From Clostridia bacterium (GTDB lineage: Bacteria > Bacillota > Peptococcia > DRI-13 > SM3-B62), in contig JAHDSQ010000002.1 in assembly GCA_018432615.1 (NCBI GenBank), forward strand, positions 157,054 to 221,053: a stretch of 64,000 nt of DNA, written 5' to 3'. Position numbers and translations under genes: made by a program. A model generated the notes under the pieces. It made no database searches. It was not told the DNA's origin and was given only the letters and a program-made list of their open reading frames with translations. Shown piece after piece: positions 35,399 through 43,544 of this stretch. Position 1 is the stretch's first letter. Each line of letters opens with the position of its first letter.

Positions 35399-35404
35399 GT
35401 TAAC

Positions 35405-35433
35405 AGTATAGTGGTGTTAGGTCATGTTGTCAA
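35405..35433 (-). promoter_or_regulatory. Promoter of the T-box leader
   Basis: Read leftward, TTGACA (35428-35433) and TATACT (35405-35410) are separated by 17 bp, a near-consensus sigma-A promoter. Transcription would start near 35398, just upstream of the first T-box helices. It lies 25 bp downstream of the DUF378 gene end. Confidence 0.8.
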
Positions 35434-35457
35434 TTGTTTTTTTTTGTTATTTTTTAC

Positions 35458-35670
35458 CTACTCTTTTCTGCGGAACCTCTCTCCAACACGATTTCCCATT
35501 AAAAATGTAATTGAATACAATCCCGCTAAACCAACCAGCGTATAAACTATCCTGCTTATGAGGGATGTTTGTCCGCCAAAAATTGCTGCCACAAGGTCGA
35601 AATTAAACAAACCTATGAGACCCCAATTCAAGGCACCGACGATAACCAAAACGAGAGCAGTGGTATCCAT
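35458..35670 (-). CDS. DUF378 family small membrane protein
   Basis: A 70-residue protein with two membrane helices (about 5-30 and 38-58) and a basic tail. ALNWGLIGLFNFDLVAAIFG and LVGLAGLY are characteristic of DUF378, a widespread small protein family of unknown function. The ATG at 35668-35670 is preceded by GAAGGAG. It is separately transcribed toward, but not into, the T-box unit. Confidence 0.85.
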   Translation of the reverse strand: MDTTALVLVIVGALNWGLIGLFNFDLVAAIFGGQTSLISRIVYTLVGLAGLYSITFLMGNRVGERFRRKE

Positions 35671-35785
35671 AAATTCACTCCTTCATTATATTAATAAATA
35701 CAACCATAGCTTACTTTATTCTTCCACAATTTATTCGTATTTTGCACAATTAGTACCCTTACAAATGCCAACGAAAGGATTTTGC

Positions 35786-36439
35786 ATGATGAAAAGCATC
35801 AAAAATAAGCTGAACAACAGAAAAATCGGCATATTGGACAGCAAATCATTCGTCCAACATGCCGTGCTATTGCCTCTCATTATGAGACAAAATGAATCCT
35901 CTTTATTAAGTGAGCCTTATTTATTATTCGAGGTGCGCTCCTGTCATCTCAAAAACCAGCCCGGAGAAATATGTTTCCCGGGCGGACGGATTGAAAAAGC
36001 GGACACCTGTCCGCTTGATGCGGCTCTCAGAGAAACGGCAGAAGAGTTGGGGATCAGCGAAAAAAGCATTGAAATCTTAGGAACATTAGATGTCTTATAT
36101 ACCCCTCATCAGCTTCAAGTCCACCCCTTCGTAGGTATCATAAATAGCGATATAGCTTTATCTCCTAATAAGTCCGAAGTAGAGAAAGTATTCTTTGTTC
36201 CCTTGAGTTTTTTTCTCAACAACAGACCGTTTTCCGCCGACGTAACTGTCAAAATGGAACCAAAGGATAACTTCCCTTACCATCTCATACCTCAAGGCAA
36301 GGACTACAAATGGAGGCAAGGAAAGTATCCCGTGTATTTCTATCAATATAACGAATACATAATCTGGGGCATCACAGCCAGGATACTGAAACACTTTATC
36401 GATATCCTGAGGGACGGTTCTTCTGGCTTTTTGAAATAG
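35786..36439 (+). CDS. Nudix hydrolase, CoA pyrophosphatase (NudL/YeaB)-like
   Basis: A 217-residue Nudix protein. The Nudix region FPGGRIEKADTCPLDAALRE-TAEELGI (about residues 67-93) has the two-residue-longer spacing typical of the CoA-diphosphatase branch. IWGITARIL near the C-terminus is also conserved there. It would cleave CoA or related nucleotides. The ATG at 35786 follows AAAGGA by seven bases; the frame continues upstream without similarity. The final 39 bp of the gene region (36406-36444) recur at 38716-38754. The gene converges on the chemoreceptor. Confidence 0.85.
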   Translation: MMKSIKNKLNNRKIGILDSKSFVQHAVLLPLIMRQNESSLLSEPYLLFEVRSCHLKNQPGEICFPGGRIEKADTCPLDAALRETAEELGISEKSIEILGTLDVLYTPHQLQVHPFVGIINSDIALSPNKSEVEKVFFVPLSFFLNNRPFSADVTVKMEPKDNFPYHLIPQGKDYKWRQGKYPVYFYQYNEYIIWGITARILKHFIDILRDGSSGFLK

Positions 36440-36444
36440 TTTTC
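36406..36444. repeat. 39-bp direct repeat, copy 1 (Nudix 3' end)
   Basis: This segment covers the last 11 codons and the stop of the Nudix gene. It matches 38716-38754 at 36 of 39 positions in the same orientation. Confidence 0.85.
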
Positions 36445-36489
36445 GGAACCACAAGGACAATTTCTCCTGGTTGAAATCGTAAGCGTCGT

Positions 36490-37815
36490 CTATGATTTGA
36501 ACTGCCGTACAAGACCGTCCAGTTCCTTGCTTAACTCAGATAGGATTTCAGAAGCATCCATAACATCTTTTATACTTTGTGTCTGCTGTTCAATGGTTCC
36601 GGCAGCTTCTTCAGTACCCGCAGCCGATTCCTCAGCAATACTCGCTACTTCTTGCAGAGCCGCCCCCGCCTGCTCACTTGAACTGGATATTTCGCTAACC
36701 AAGACCGCAAGCTCTTTGATTTGACGGGAACTCTCATTATTCCCTTGCAAAATATTATCAAAGGCTTCTCTTGTTCTTTGAGAGGTTTCCACACCTTTAG
36801 TTACCTCAGCGCCCGCCTCTGACATCAATACGGCAACCTCGTTAGTGTTAACTTGAGTCTTTTTTATTAAATCATCAATGTCATTTGTTGATTCCTGCGA
36901 TTGTTCGGCAAGTTTTTTTATTTCTTCAGCCACAACCGAAAAACCTCTACCTGCTTCCCCTGCCCTGGCCGCCTCAATAGCGGCGTTCAAGGCTAGGAGG
37001 TTTGTCTGCTCCGCTATGCTATCAATAATTTCTATGATTTTGCCAATTTCCTCTGATTGGGTTTTCATATTGTTAACTGAACTCTCAACTCTTTGTGTGT
37101 ATTCTTTAATTGATCTCATGGCATCAATACTATCAGCAATAGTCTGGTTTCCCCTCTGAGCATTCTCCATAACTTCGTCAGCGTTTTTATCCAGCAGTTT
37201 TGTTTTCTCATTTATACTCCTTATGCCACCAACCACCTCATCCACCGCTTGAGACGTTTCTGCTACCTGCTGGCTTTGTTCCCCAGCCCCACTGGCGATT
37301 TCCTGAACAGTAGCTGCTACCTGTTCACTTGCTGTTTCAATCTGTTTAGTATTTAAGGCAAGCTGTTGACTGCTTGCCGAGACATTTTCCATTGCTTTTT
37401 GTATTTGAGTAATCAAAAGACGCATATTCTCTGCCGTTTGATTGAAAACGTCCGCAATCTGCCCAAACTCGTCTTTAGTTTTTAAGTTTATCTTTCCGGA
37501 TAAGTCATTTTGTCCCATTTTTTCTCCGAATTCAGTTAGTTTATCTAAAGGTTTTTTGATAAACAATCTTATCATAAAGTAAGCAATCACTGCTGCAAGA
37601 AACACGGTAACCGCTACCGTAATCACCTGCAAATAAGTCTGATTGGTTGTAAAGCGTCGACTAAAGTCTAAAAACCAAGCCTGCAGAGAACTAAGTAATA
37701 AAAATGCCAGCACAATTGATACCGTAATCTTAAGTTGTAAACCTGCTCGTACACGAGTATAGGAGGAATTATTTTTCAAAAAGCGTATTGTGGTAAAATT
37801 CTTTTTGTCAGACAA
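36490..37815 (-). CDS. Methyl-accepting chemotaxis protein without external sensor domain
   Basis: A 441-residue chemoreceptor. Two membrane helices (about 29-49 and 62-86) are joined by only a dozen residues, so there is no extracellular ligand domain. Residues about 86-140 form the HAMP region. The long cytoplasmic signalling coiled coil has the conserved hairpin tip [24 protein letters not shown] (about residues 268-291). It probably reports a membrane or intracellular cue to CheA/CheW, which are not in the window. The start is TTG with GAGGTG upstream. Confidence 0.92.
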   Translation of the reverse strand: MSDKKNFTTIRFLKNNSSYTRVRAGLQLKITVSIVLAFLLLSSLQAWFLDFSRRFTTNQTYLQVITVAVTVFLAAVIAYFMIRLFIKKPLDKLTEFGEKMGQNDLSGKINLKTKDEFGQIADVFNQTAENMRLLITQIQKAMENVSASSQQLALNTKQIETASEQVAATVQEIASGAGEQSQQVAETSQAVDEVVGGIRSINEKTKLLDKNADEVMENAQRGNQTIADSIDAMRSIKEYTQRVESSVNNMKTQSEEIGKIIEIIDSIAEQTNLLALNAAIEAARAGEAGRGFSVVAEEIKKLAEQSQESTNDIDDLIKKTQVNTNEVAVLMSEAGAEVTKGVETSQRTREAFDNILQGNNESSRQIKELAVLVSEISSSSEQAGAALQEVASIAEESAAGTEEAAGTIEQQTQSIKDVMDASEILSELSKELDGLVRQFKS

Positions 37816-37839
37816 AGTAACACCTCTTTCTTCAACGGA

Positions 37840-38214
37840 TTATTTACATTTTTTCGGTTCTTTTTGAATGTCTTGCAAAAAGAGTATCGTGCCGTGTAAC
37901 GCATTGGCTTCGACACATAAACCTGCTGAAAAACTTAATACTTTGCAACCTGTTACCTTCTCGATTTCTGAGTATAGCTGCGGCCTAATATGATTGAGAA
38001 TTTTTTCCCTGATAAGTATCACCTCCTCCTTACCGTTAGAAATCCTAAGCATTGTCTCTTCCATAGGTATAATCGTTTTATAACAATAAAAGGTGGCAAT
38101 ATTTTTGTGTACCCTAATCCACAAATCCTCTGGGCCTTTCCCGAAATATTCCAGATGAAGTTTTATAATGAGTTTTTTCAGTTCCTTTTCCAGGTTTGAT
38201 ATTGGTTGAAGCAA
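37840..38214 (-). CDS. DUF2294 family protein
   Basis: A 124-residue soluble protein with the DUF2294 pattern: an N-terminal helix (LEKELKKLIIKLHLEYFGKGPEDLWIRV-like), a central IPMEETMLR strand and the end GCKVLSFSAGLCVEANALHGTILFL. The family is of unknown function. The TTG start at 38212-38214 has GGGGGGG eight bases upstream. It lies 24 bp upstream of the chemoreceptor gene and is probably co-transcribed with it. Confidence 0.82.
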   Translation of the reverse strand: MLQPISNLEKELKKLIIKLHLEYFGKGPEDLWIRVHKNIATFYCYKTIIPMEETMLRISNGKEEVILIREKILNHIRPQLYSEIEKVTGCKVLSFSAGLCVEANALHGTILFLQDIQKEPKKCK

Positions 38215-38368
38215 AGCTGACCCCCCCTATAAAAATAATAAATACGACTATTGCTATATTTTACACTTCTGCGGGCTGCATTATTTACAGAATCTACAAT
38301 AAGTACTCCACCCAACAACGCAATCAATAATTGCTGTTGGGTCCTGGGAATCTTGTTTATTCGCAATA

Positions 38369-38407
38369 AAAAAGCGCGCTCATATCTGTTATTCACGCGC
38401 GTTTTTT
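38369..38407. terminator. Bidirectional hairpin in the 38.2-38.9 kb gap
   Basis: AAAAA-GCGCG pairs with CGCGC-GTTTTTT around a 17-base loop. T runs follow on both strands. No gene ends here now; it may be a leftover or serve the gap between DUF2294 and the ATPase gene. Confidence 0.6.
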
Positions 38408-38461
38408 ATACATTCCCCAGTTTTCACTTTATGTAACATGAGGAACCTTAACATATAAAAA

Positions 38462-38506
38462 ACACACCAAAATTAACCTGCAAATATGCAGTAAATTTTG
38501 GTGTGC
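38462..38506 (-). terminator. Long perfect hairpin with leftward T run
   Basis: CACACCAAAATT pairs with AATTTTGGTGTG without mismatch, and an inner CTGCA/TGCAG stem tops it. Read leftward it is followed by TTTTTT, as an intrinsic terminator, yet no leftward gene lies immediately upstream. The 666-bp stretch 38215-38880 otherwise holds only the repeat, the TTAGTGT cluster and the promoter listed here. Confidence 0.65.
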
Positions 38507-38715
38507 TTAAAATCCAAACAATCAAAGCCTCAACCAAAAAAGGTTACAATAAATACCAATAATAGTATTTATCACGTTATAAACAACATAGGTCCTTTTG
38601 TTTATGGTTTAGGGACTTATTTCCTATCTATTACCCTCCATTCGACATTCTTTGGCAAATTCCTTCCTCAATAAAAATGCACGGATTAATTTTTCCTTAT
38701 AATCCACAGAGGGAA

Positions 38716-38754
38716 CCTGAGGAACGGTTCTTCTGGCTTTCTTAAATAGTTTTC
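38716..38754. repeat. 39-bp direct repeat, copy 2
   Basis: A second copy of the Nudix 3' end (36406-36444), with three substitutions. It is detached from any gene, 126 bp before the AAA/DUF4143 gene. It suggests duplication or a recombination scar bracketing the chemoreceptor and DUF2294 genes, or a dispersed repeat family. Confidence 0.85.
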
Positions 38755-38760
38755 ATGTCG

Positions 38761-38838
38761 ATTAGTGTTTGTTTCTGTGCATTATTAGTGTGTTTTAGTG
38801 TTATTTCTATGAATTTTTTCCTTGTTTATTACACTAAT
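38761..38838. repeat. Cluster of TTAGTGT repeats upstream of the ATPase gene
   Basis: TTAGTGT occurs at 38762, 38785 and 38795 in the same direction. An inverted copy (ACACTAA, 38831-38837) sits between the -35 and -10 of the ATPase promoter. The arrangement resembles a multi-site operator; no binding protein is known. Confidence 0.55.
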
Positions 38839-38850
38839 AGATGCTATAAT
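38822..38850 (+). promoter_or_regulatory. Promoter of the AAA/DUF4143 gene
   Basis: TTGTTT (38822-38827) and a consensus TATAAT (38845-38850) are 17 bp apart. Transcription would begin around 38856-38858, so the mRNA leader is only about 25 nt. Confidence 0.7.
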
Positions 38851-38880
38851 ACTGGCAGTTTATGAAAGGAGATTGCCAGT
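38851..38880 (+). promoter_or_regulatory. Hairpin enclosing the ribosome site of the AAA/DUF4143 gene
   Basis: ACTGGCA (38851-38857) is the exact inverse of TGCCAGT (38874-38880). The loop contains AAAGGAG, and the ATG begins immediately after the 3' arm. It may be a DNA operator at the transcription start or, if the RNA includes the 5' arm, a structure presenting the ribosome site. Confidence 0.6.
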
Positions 38881-40176
38881 ATGTATAGAAAAGTAAGTGA
38901 ATACCTAAAAATTTGGAAAACGAGTCCCCACCGCAAGCCATTAATTATCCAAGGAACAAGACAAGTCGGTAAAACCTATTCGATACTTGAGTTTGGACGT
39001 GAATATTATGAGAACGTTGCATATTTTAATTTCGAAACAAATCCCCAACTCATTAAAACATTCGACGAGAACATAGACCCATACTACTTGATTCCTATTC
39101 TTTCTCGTCTTGCGGGCCAAACCATTATCAAAGAAAAGACACTTATTGTACTGGACGAAATCCAACTCTGCGAACGCGCCCTCACTTCACTCAAATACTT
39201 TTTTGAAAACGCACCGGAATACCACATCATTGTTGCCGGCAGTCTTTTGGGTGTGGCAGTAAACCGTGAAAAGTTCTCCTTTCCTGTCGGCAAGGCAGAT
39301 ATGATAACCTTATATCCGATGGATATGGAGGAATTTCTGCTTGCCTGTGGCGAAGACGATTTGGTTAAGCACATAAAAGATTGTTTTGCCAAAGACAAGC
39401 CAATGCCTTCTGTTCTTCACGACGCAGCTCTCAGTTATTATCGACAATACCTTGTTGTTGGCGGTATGCCGGATTGTGTAGATAAATACCTTGAAACCAA
39501 AAACTTTATTCTGGTCCGTCACACACAGGAAATGATACTTGCCAGCTACCTTAACGATATGAGCAAATACAACACCACCAACGAAATCAAGAAAACACGG
39601 CTTGTCTACGATAATATTACCGTTCAGCTCGCAAAGAAAAATACGAGGTTTCAGTATAAACTCATCAAAAAAGGCGCAAGAGCAGCAGAGTTCGAAAACG
39701 CTATTGAATGGCTTGTCCTCTCCGGTATCGTTACCCGTATCTATCGTGTCGAGCAACCGAAAAAGCCCCTGGAAAACTACCGTGATATTGACAACTTTAA
39801 AATCTATGTGTCGGATGTCGGTTTGCTGTGTGCAAAAAAAGAGGTTATCCCCGAAGATATTCTCTATCTCTCCAACGAGCTTGATGACTTCAAGGGCAGT
39901 ATGGCTGAAAACTATATCTGTTCTCAATTAACAGCCAACGGATACACAAGCTATTACTGGACTTCCAACAGAGAAGCGGAGGTTGACTTTGTAATCCAGC
40001 GAGAAGGAAAAATAATTCCGGTTGAAGTAAAGTCTGCGGACAACACAAAGGCAAAGAGCCTTGGCGTCTATATCGCAGCCTACAAACCGGAATACGCCGT
40101 AAAGTTTTCAACCAAAAACTTCGGTTTTGAAAATGGGAAAAAGACCGTACCATTGTATGCAGCTTTTTGTATGTAA
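38881..40176 (+). CDS. AAA+ ATPase with DUF4143 domain
   Basis: A 431-residue protein of the AAA_14/DUF4143 family. The N-terminal ATPase has Walker A GTRQVGKT (residues about 25-32), Walker B TLIVLDEIQ and a GSLLGV sensor region. The C-terminal DUF4143 part ends with a nuclease-like pattern (REAEVDFVIQREGKIIPVEVKS) reminiscent of PD-(D/E)xK folds. Such genes are patchy, often laterally transferred solo genes in anaerobes, and their function is not established. Here it stands alone among lineage-typical genes with its own promoter, supporting acquisition. It converges on apgM with 9 bp between stops. Confidence 0.88.
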   Translation: MYRKVSEYLKIWKTSPHRKPLIIQGTRQVGKTYSILEFGREYYENVAYFNFETNPQLIKTFDENIDPYYLIPILSRLAGQTIIKEKTLIVLDEIQLCERALTSLKYFFENAPEYHIIVAGSLLGVAVNREKFSFPVGKADMITLYPMDMEEFLLACGEDDLVKHIKDCFAKDKPMPSVLHDAALSYYRQYLVVGGMPDCVDKYLETKNFILVRHTQEMILASYLNDMSKYNTTNEIKKTRLVYDNITVQLAKKNTRFQYKLIKKGARAAEFENAIEWLVLSGIVTRIYRVEQPKKPLENYRDIDNFKIYVSDVGLLCAKKEVIPEDILYLSNELDDFKGSMAENYICSQLTANGYTSYYWTSNREAEVDFVIQREGKIIPVEVKSADNTKAKSLGVYIAAYKPEYAVKFSTKNFGFENGKKTVPLYAAFCM

Positions 40177-40185
40177 TCATAAGGC

Positions 40186-41409
40186 CTAATTCAACAACTG
40201 GCCTTTCAGAAAGAAATCCATCAGTAAATGCCCTTCGGAAAAGTTTAATCCGGACTCACGAGATGCGTGCTCGTCGTAGGCCTGCCCTTTATCATCTTTC
40301 CTATCGTTGCTTTGATAAATGAGATAAGGAACCGGTTCCGAGGTATGGGTACGCAGTTTCAAGGGTGTCGGGTGATCAGGCAACACCATGATTTTATACT
40401 CCTCCCGCATATTTTCAAGCCCTTCCAAGATGGGCTTGGCAACACGGCTATCAATGTATTCAATGGCTTTCACCTTGTTTTCTATCTCGTAACGGTGGCC
40501 GCACTCATCAGGTCCTTCCAGATGAATATAGACAAAGTCCTGTCCGTTATTAAGGGCTTCCAGAGCAGCCTGGGTCTTACCCTCATAATTCGTCTGATAA
40601 TTCCCGGTCACTCCTTCTACATCTATTGATTCCATCCCGGCGCAAATGGCTATACCCTTAATCAAATCAACAGCCGAAATAACAGAACCCTTTAAACCAT
40701 ATTTTGTGAAGAAGTTTGGCAAGGCAGGTTTTTTCCCTTCACCCCAAAGCCAGATTGAATTCCCAGGGTTTAGGCCCTTTTTCTTCCTCTCCAGATTGAC
40801 CGGGTGTTCCTTCAACAAGGTACTGCTTTTTATCATCATCTCGCTGAAAATATCCCTGTACGGCCCTTTTGGAAGATACTTCTCTACCTTTCTCCCGATA
40901 ATATCGTGGGGCGGTGTCAGTTCAAAATCAAAGGGCGCGTTATTCCACAGCAGAATATGACGATAACTGACCCCTGCATAAAAATTCATATCCTCTTTCC
41001 TCAGGTTCATGTTGATGTGCTCCAGTAATCCCCTGGCCTCTTCACTGGAAATCTCGTCCGAGCTATGGTCAAGCATTACCTTGCTTTCATAAGGCTCATC
41101 CTCGGAAAGGGTAACTAGATTACAGCGAAAGACAACATCACTAGGTGCAAGTTCCAAACCAATGCTAATAGCCTCATAAGGTGAACGTCCCGTGTAGTAT
41201 TTCTTCGGATCATACCCCATCACAGCCAAATTAGCCGTATCGCTTCCCGGTGCCATCCCGTCGGGAACTGTCTTGACCATTCCTACCCTGCCATGCCTGG
41301 CCAGATAATCAAAGGTGGGGGTTTTAGCGGCCTGAAGAGGCGTTTTCCCTTGCAGTTCGGGAACCGGATAATCGGCCATACCGTCTGCCAAAATAACTAC
41401 ATATTTCAT
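40186..41409 (-). CDS. apgM: Cofactor-independent phosphoglycerate mutase, archaeal type
   Basis: A 407-residue alkaline-phosphatase-fold enzyme of the ApgM group. The opening ILADGMADYP, the nucleophile serine in APGSDTANLAVMGYDP (about residue 56) and the metal motif VLPDHPTPLKLRTHT are all visible. It would interconvert 2- and 3-phosphoglycerate. It is the last gene of the leftward cobalamin run, 19 bp after cobO. The link to B12 is not obvious. In some anaerobes this family is annotated as homoserine kinase-like, a less likely alternative given its full length and motifs. Confidence 0.9.
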   Translation of the reverse strand: MKYVVILADGMADYPVPELQGKTPLQAAKTPTFDYLARHGRVGMVKTVPDGMAPGSDTANLAVMGYDPKKYYTGRSPYEAISIGLELAPSDVVFRCNLVTLSEDEPYESKVMLDHSSDEISSEEARGLLEHINMNLRKEDMNFYAGVSYRHILLWNNAPFDFELTPPHDIIGRKVEKYLPKGPYRDIFSEMMIKSSTLLKEHPVNLERKKKGLNPGNSIWLWGEGKKPALPNFFTKYGLKGSVISAVDLIKGIAICAGMESIDVEGVTGNYQTNYEGKTQAALEALNNGQDFVYIHLEGPDECGHRYEIENKVKAIEYIDSRVAKPILEGLENMREEYKIMVLPDHPTPLKLRTHTSEPVPYLIYQSNDRKDDKGQAYDEHASRESGLNFSEGHLLMDFFLKGQLLN

Positions 41410-41428
41410 CCTTTAACACTCCCATCTG

Positions 41429-41965
41429 TTACTTTTCAATTCCCTCTCGGGCTGTGACACCTTCCTCATAGTAATGCTTAGCCTGTTTCATCTCCGTAAT
41501 CAAATCTGCTCTTTGCAAAAGCTCCGCCGGAGCATCTCTTCCGGTTAATACCAACTCGACGTTCTCAGACTTCGTCTCGATCAGATGAAAAACCTCAGCA
41601 AGGGTCAGCATCCCATGATTTATCGCTGCCATTACCTCATCAAGTATCAACAGGTCACAATCCTGACCCGCGGCGAATTGTTCTATTTCAGGCATAGCCC
41701 TTTGAATACTCCGGCGCAGGTTCTCTTTTTCCTCATCATTAAGCTGCCAAAAGAATTGTTCGCTTTCGGCCGTTCTATATATTTTAAAATCGGGATACAG
41801 CCTTTTTACGGCCTGTAACTCACCGGAAAAGGAACCTTTTAAGAACTGATACATGACAACCTTCAAGCCACGGCCTGCTGCTCTCAAGCCTAAACCTAAC
41901 GCAGCCGTGGTTTTCCCTTTTCCGTCACCGGTATAAATCTGAATGTATCCCTTTTTCATCTCCAC
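41429..41965 (-). CDS. cobO: Corrinoid adenosyltransferase (BtuR/CobO)
   Basis: A 178-residue P-loop enzyme (IYTGDGKGKTTAALGLGLRAAG) that transfers adenosyl to Co(I) of cobyrinate diamide. LLILDEVMAAI and LTGRDAPAELL are the other family blocks. The GTG at 41963-41965, with GGAAGG six bases upstream, is preferred; an ATG two codons on is possible. It follows cbiJ by 38 bp within the B12 operon. Confidence 0.94.
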   Translation of the reverse strand: MEMKKGYIQIYTGDGKGKTTAALGLGLRAAGRGLKVVMYQFLKGSFSGELQAVKRLYPDFKIYRTAESEQFFWQLNDEEKENLRRSIQRAMPEIEQFAAGQDCDLLILDEVMAAINHGMLTLAEVFHLIETKSENVELVLTGRDAPAELLQRADLITEMKQAKHYYEEGVTAREGIEK

Positions 41966-42003
41966 CCAGCACCTTCCTCTAACCCCCGTACTGTCTAAGT
42001 CTG

Positions 42004-42768
42004 CTATTTCCCACGATGATTCAATTGTTCCAACAGTTGTTTCACGCTCCTGACAACAACAGGGTAGTCCAAGACAGGACGATTTATCATAACAACGCGA
42101 AGCCCAAGTTCCAGGGCCGCCTCGATTTTTTCCTCCGCTCCCCCGGTTTTTCCGCTGTCCTTAGTCACCACAACCCCGGCCTGATATTTTTTATATAACT
42201 CTTTATTAAGCTCCTTACTGAAAGGTCCCTGCAAGGCAACTAGGTTGTCGGGTCTCAGACCCATTTCCTCACATTTCTTTAAGACTGCACTCTGGGGCAG
42301 AACTCGAGCCGTAAGGCGTGAAAGGGGTATGACTCTGCAGAATTCCTCCAAATGATTACTGCCCACCGTCAGAAAAACATTATCCCCATGTTCTAAAGCT
42401 TTATGCGCTGCCTCCTTAAAGGTATCGACCCTAATAATACCTTCCCCTTGCCGCAACGCCGCCGTCTCCTCCCGCTCATACCTGATATAAGCAGTCTCAA
42501 GCCGTTGACACACCTCCATCGCCATCTGCGAAACCCTGACAGCATAAGGATGAGTAGCATCAACAACCAATTCGGCATCTTTTTCTTTGATGAGCCGTTC
42601 CAACCCGGAGCTTTCCAAGGCACCGGAAAGAACGTTTGTATCACCATCCTGCTGCAAAAGCATTTTACCATATTCCGTAACGGTTGTCGCCACAACCTCA
42701 TAGCCCCGCTCCCGTAAAAGCGCGGTTATTATTCGACCGTCCTTGGTCCCCGACAAAACGATAATCAT
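42004..42768 (-). CDS. cbiJ: Cobalt-precorrin-6A reductase
   Basis: A 254-residue CobK/CbiJ family reductase. It opens IIVLSGTKDGRIITALL, then has the DATHPYAVRVSQMA block (about 70-83), LTVGSNHLEEF and ALQGPFSKELN. VTKDSGKTGG marks the NAD(P)H site. It reduces the corrin ring after ring contraction. The ATG overlaps the cbiH stop by four bases. Confidence 0.93.
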   Translation of the reverse strand: MIIVLSGTKDGRIITALLRERGYEVVATTVTEYGKMLLQQDGDTNVLSGALESSGLERLIKEKDAELVVDATHPYAVRVSQMAMEVCQRLETAYIRYEREETAALRQGEGIIRVDTFKEAAHKALEHGDNVFLTVGSNHLEEFCRVIPLSRLTARVLPQSAVLKKCEEMGLRPDNLVALQGPFSKELNKELYKKYQAGVVVTKDSGKTGGAEEKIEAALELGLRVVMINRPVLDYPVVVRSVKQLLEQLNHRGK

Positions 42769-43529
42769 AGGCGATAACCCCTCGGTGTAAGCATTTTTTC
42801 GTTGGCAACATAGGTATGAGAGCTTCCGATAATCACTACGGAAAACATATCTACTTCTTGAATCGGCATCTGTTCCAACGTGGTTATTACTTTTGATTGT
42901 CCTTCACGTGCCGCATTGCGCACAATACCCACAATCGTATCGCCCTTTCTGTATCTGAGAAAAATCTCCCGAGCCCTGTCGATATTGTGAGGCCTGCCCT
43001 GACTGCGCGGGTTATATAACACCGCAACAAAATCTCCCTCTGCCGCCAGACACAAGCGCTTTTCAATTACCTTCCAAGGCGTCAGCAAATCACTCAGGCT
43101 GATCAGTACCGTATCGTGCATCAACGGCGCACCCAGAACAGCGGCAGCCATACTCGCCGCCGTGATGCCCGGGACAATCTCTACACACACCGGCTCCGGT
43201 GCGGCAGCGTTCATCTCCAGCATGGGACCGGCCATCCCATATATCCCCGCATCGCCACTGCTCACCAAGGCCACCTTTTTTCCTGCCCGGGCGTGAAGAA
43301 GACACATTTCACAGCGCTCTTTCTCACGTTTCATCCCGGAGGAAATCACCTGTTTGCCCTCGAGCAAATCTTCTATCAGCTTAATATAAACGTGGTATCC
43401 TATCACAACATCACAGCTGTCGATCGCCTCAATAGCCTTTATTGTCATCTGTTCCCTGGCTCCCGGGCCCAATCCTACGACAAATACCTTCCCTTTTGTG
43501 TTTTTCTTGTCATCATTCATTAGCAGCAT
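42765..43529 (-). CDS. cbiH: Precorrin-3B / cobalt-precorrin-3 C17-methyltransferase
   Basis: A 254-residue SAM-dependent tetrapyrrole methyltransferase that contracts the ring by methylating C17. VVGLGPGAREQMT, SSGDAGIYGMAG and VPGITAASMAAAVLGAPLMHD are the CbiH/CobJ signatures; YNPRSQGRPH is also characteristic. Starts at 43529 and at a Met four codons further on are both possible. It follows cbiG by 15 bp. Confidence 0.94.
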   Translation of the reverse strand: MLLMNDDKKNTKGKVFVVGLGPGAREQMTIKAIEAIDSCDVVIGYHVYIKLIEDLLEGKQVISSGMKREKERCEMCLLHARAGKKVALVSSGDAGIYGMAGPMLEMNAAAPEPVCVEIVPGITAASMAAAVLGAPLMHDTVLISLSDLLTPWKVIEKRLCLAAEGDFVAVLYNPRSQGRPHNIDRAREIFLRYRKGDTIVGIVRNAAREGQSKVITTLEQMPIQEVDMFSVVIIGSSHTYVANEKMLTPRGYRL

Positions 43530-43544
43530 CTCCTTACACCACTG

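Noticed and set aside
38178-38396. Minus-strand ORF of 72 codons with a hydrophobic stretch
   Set aside because: It overlaps the DUF2294 start and the bidirectional hairpin, and lacks recognisable similarity or context.
38624-38757. Leftward mini-ORF (VDYKEKLIRAFLLRKEF)
   Set aside because: Only about 27 codons from its GTG, partly derived from the 39-bp repeat; mentioned as possible decay but not called a gene.
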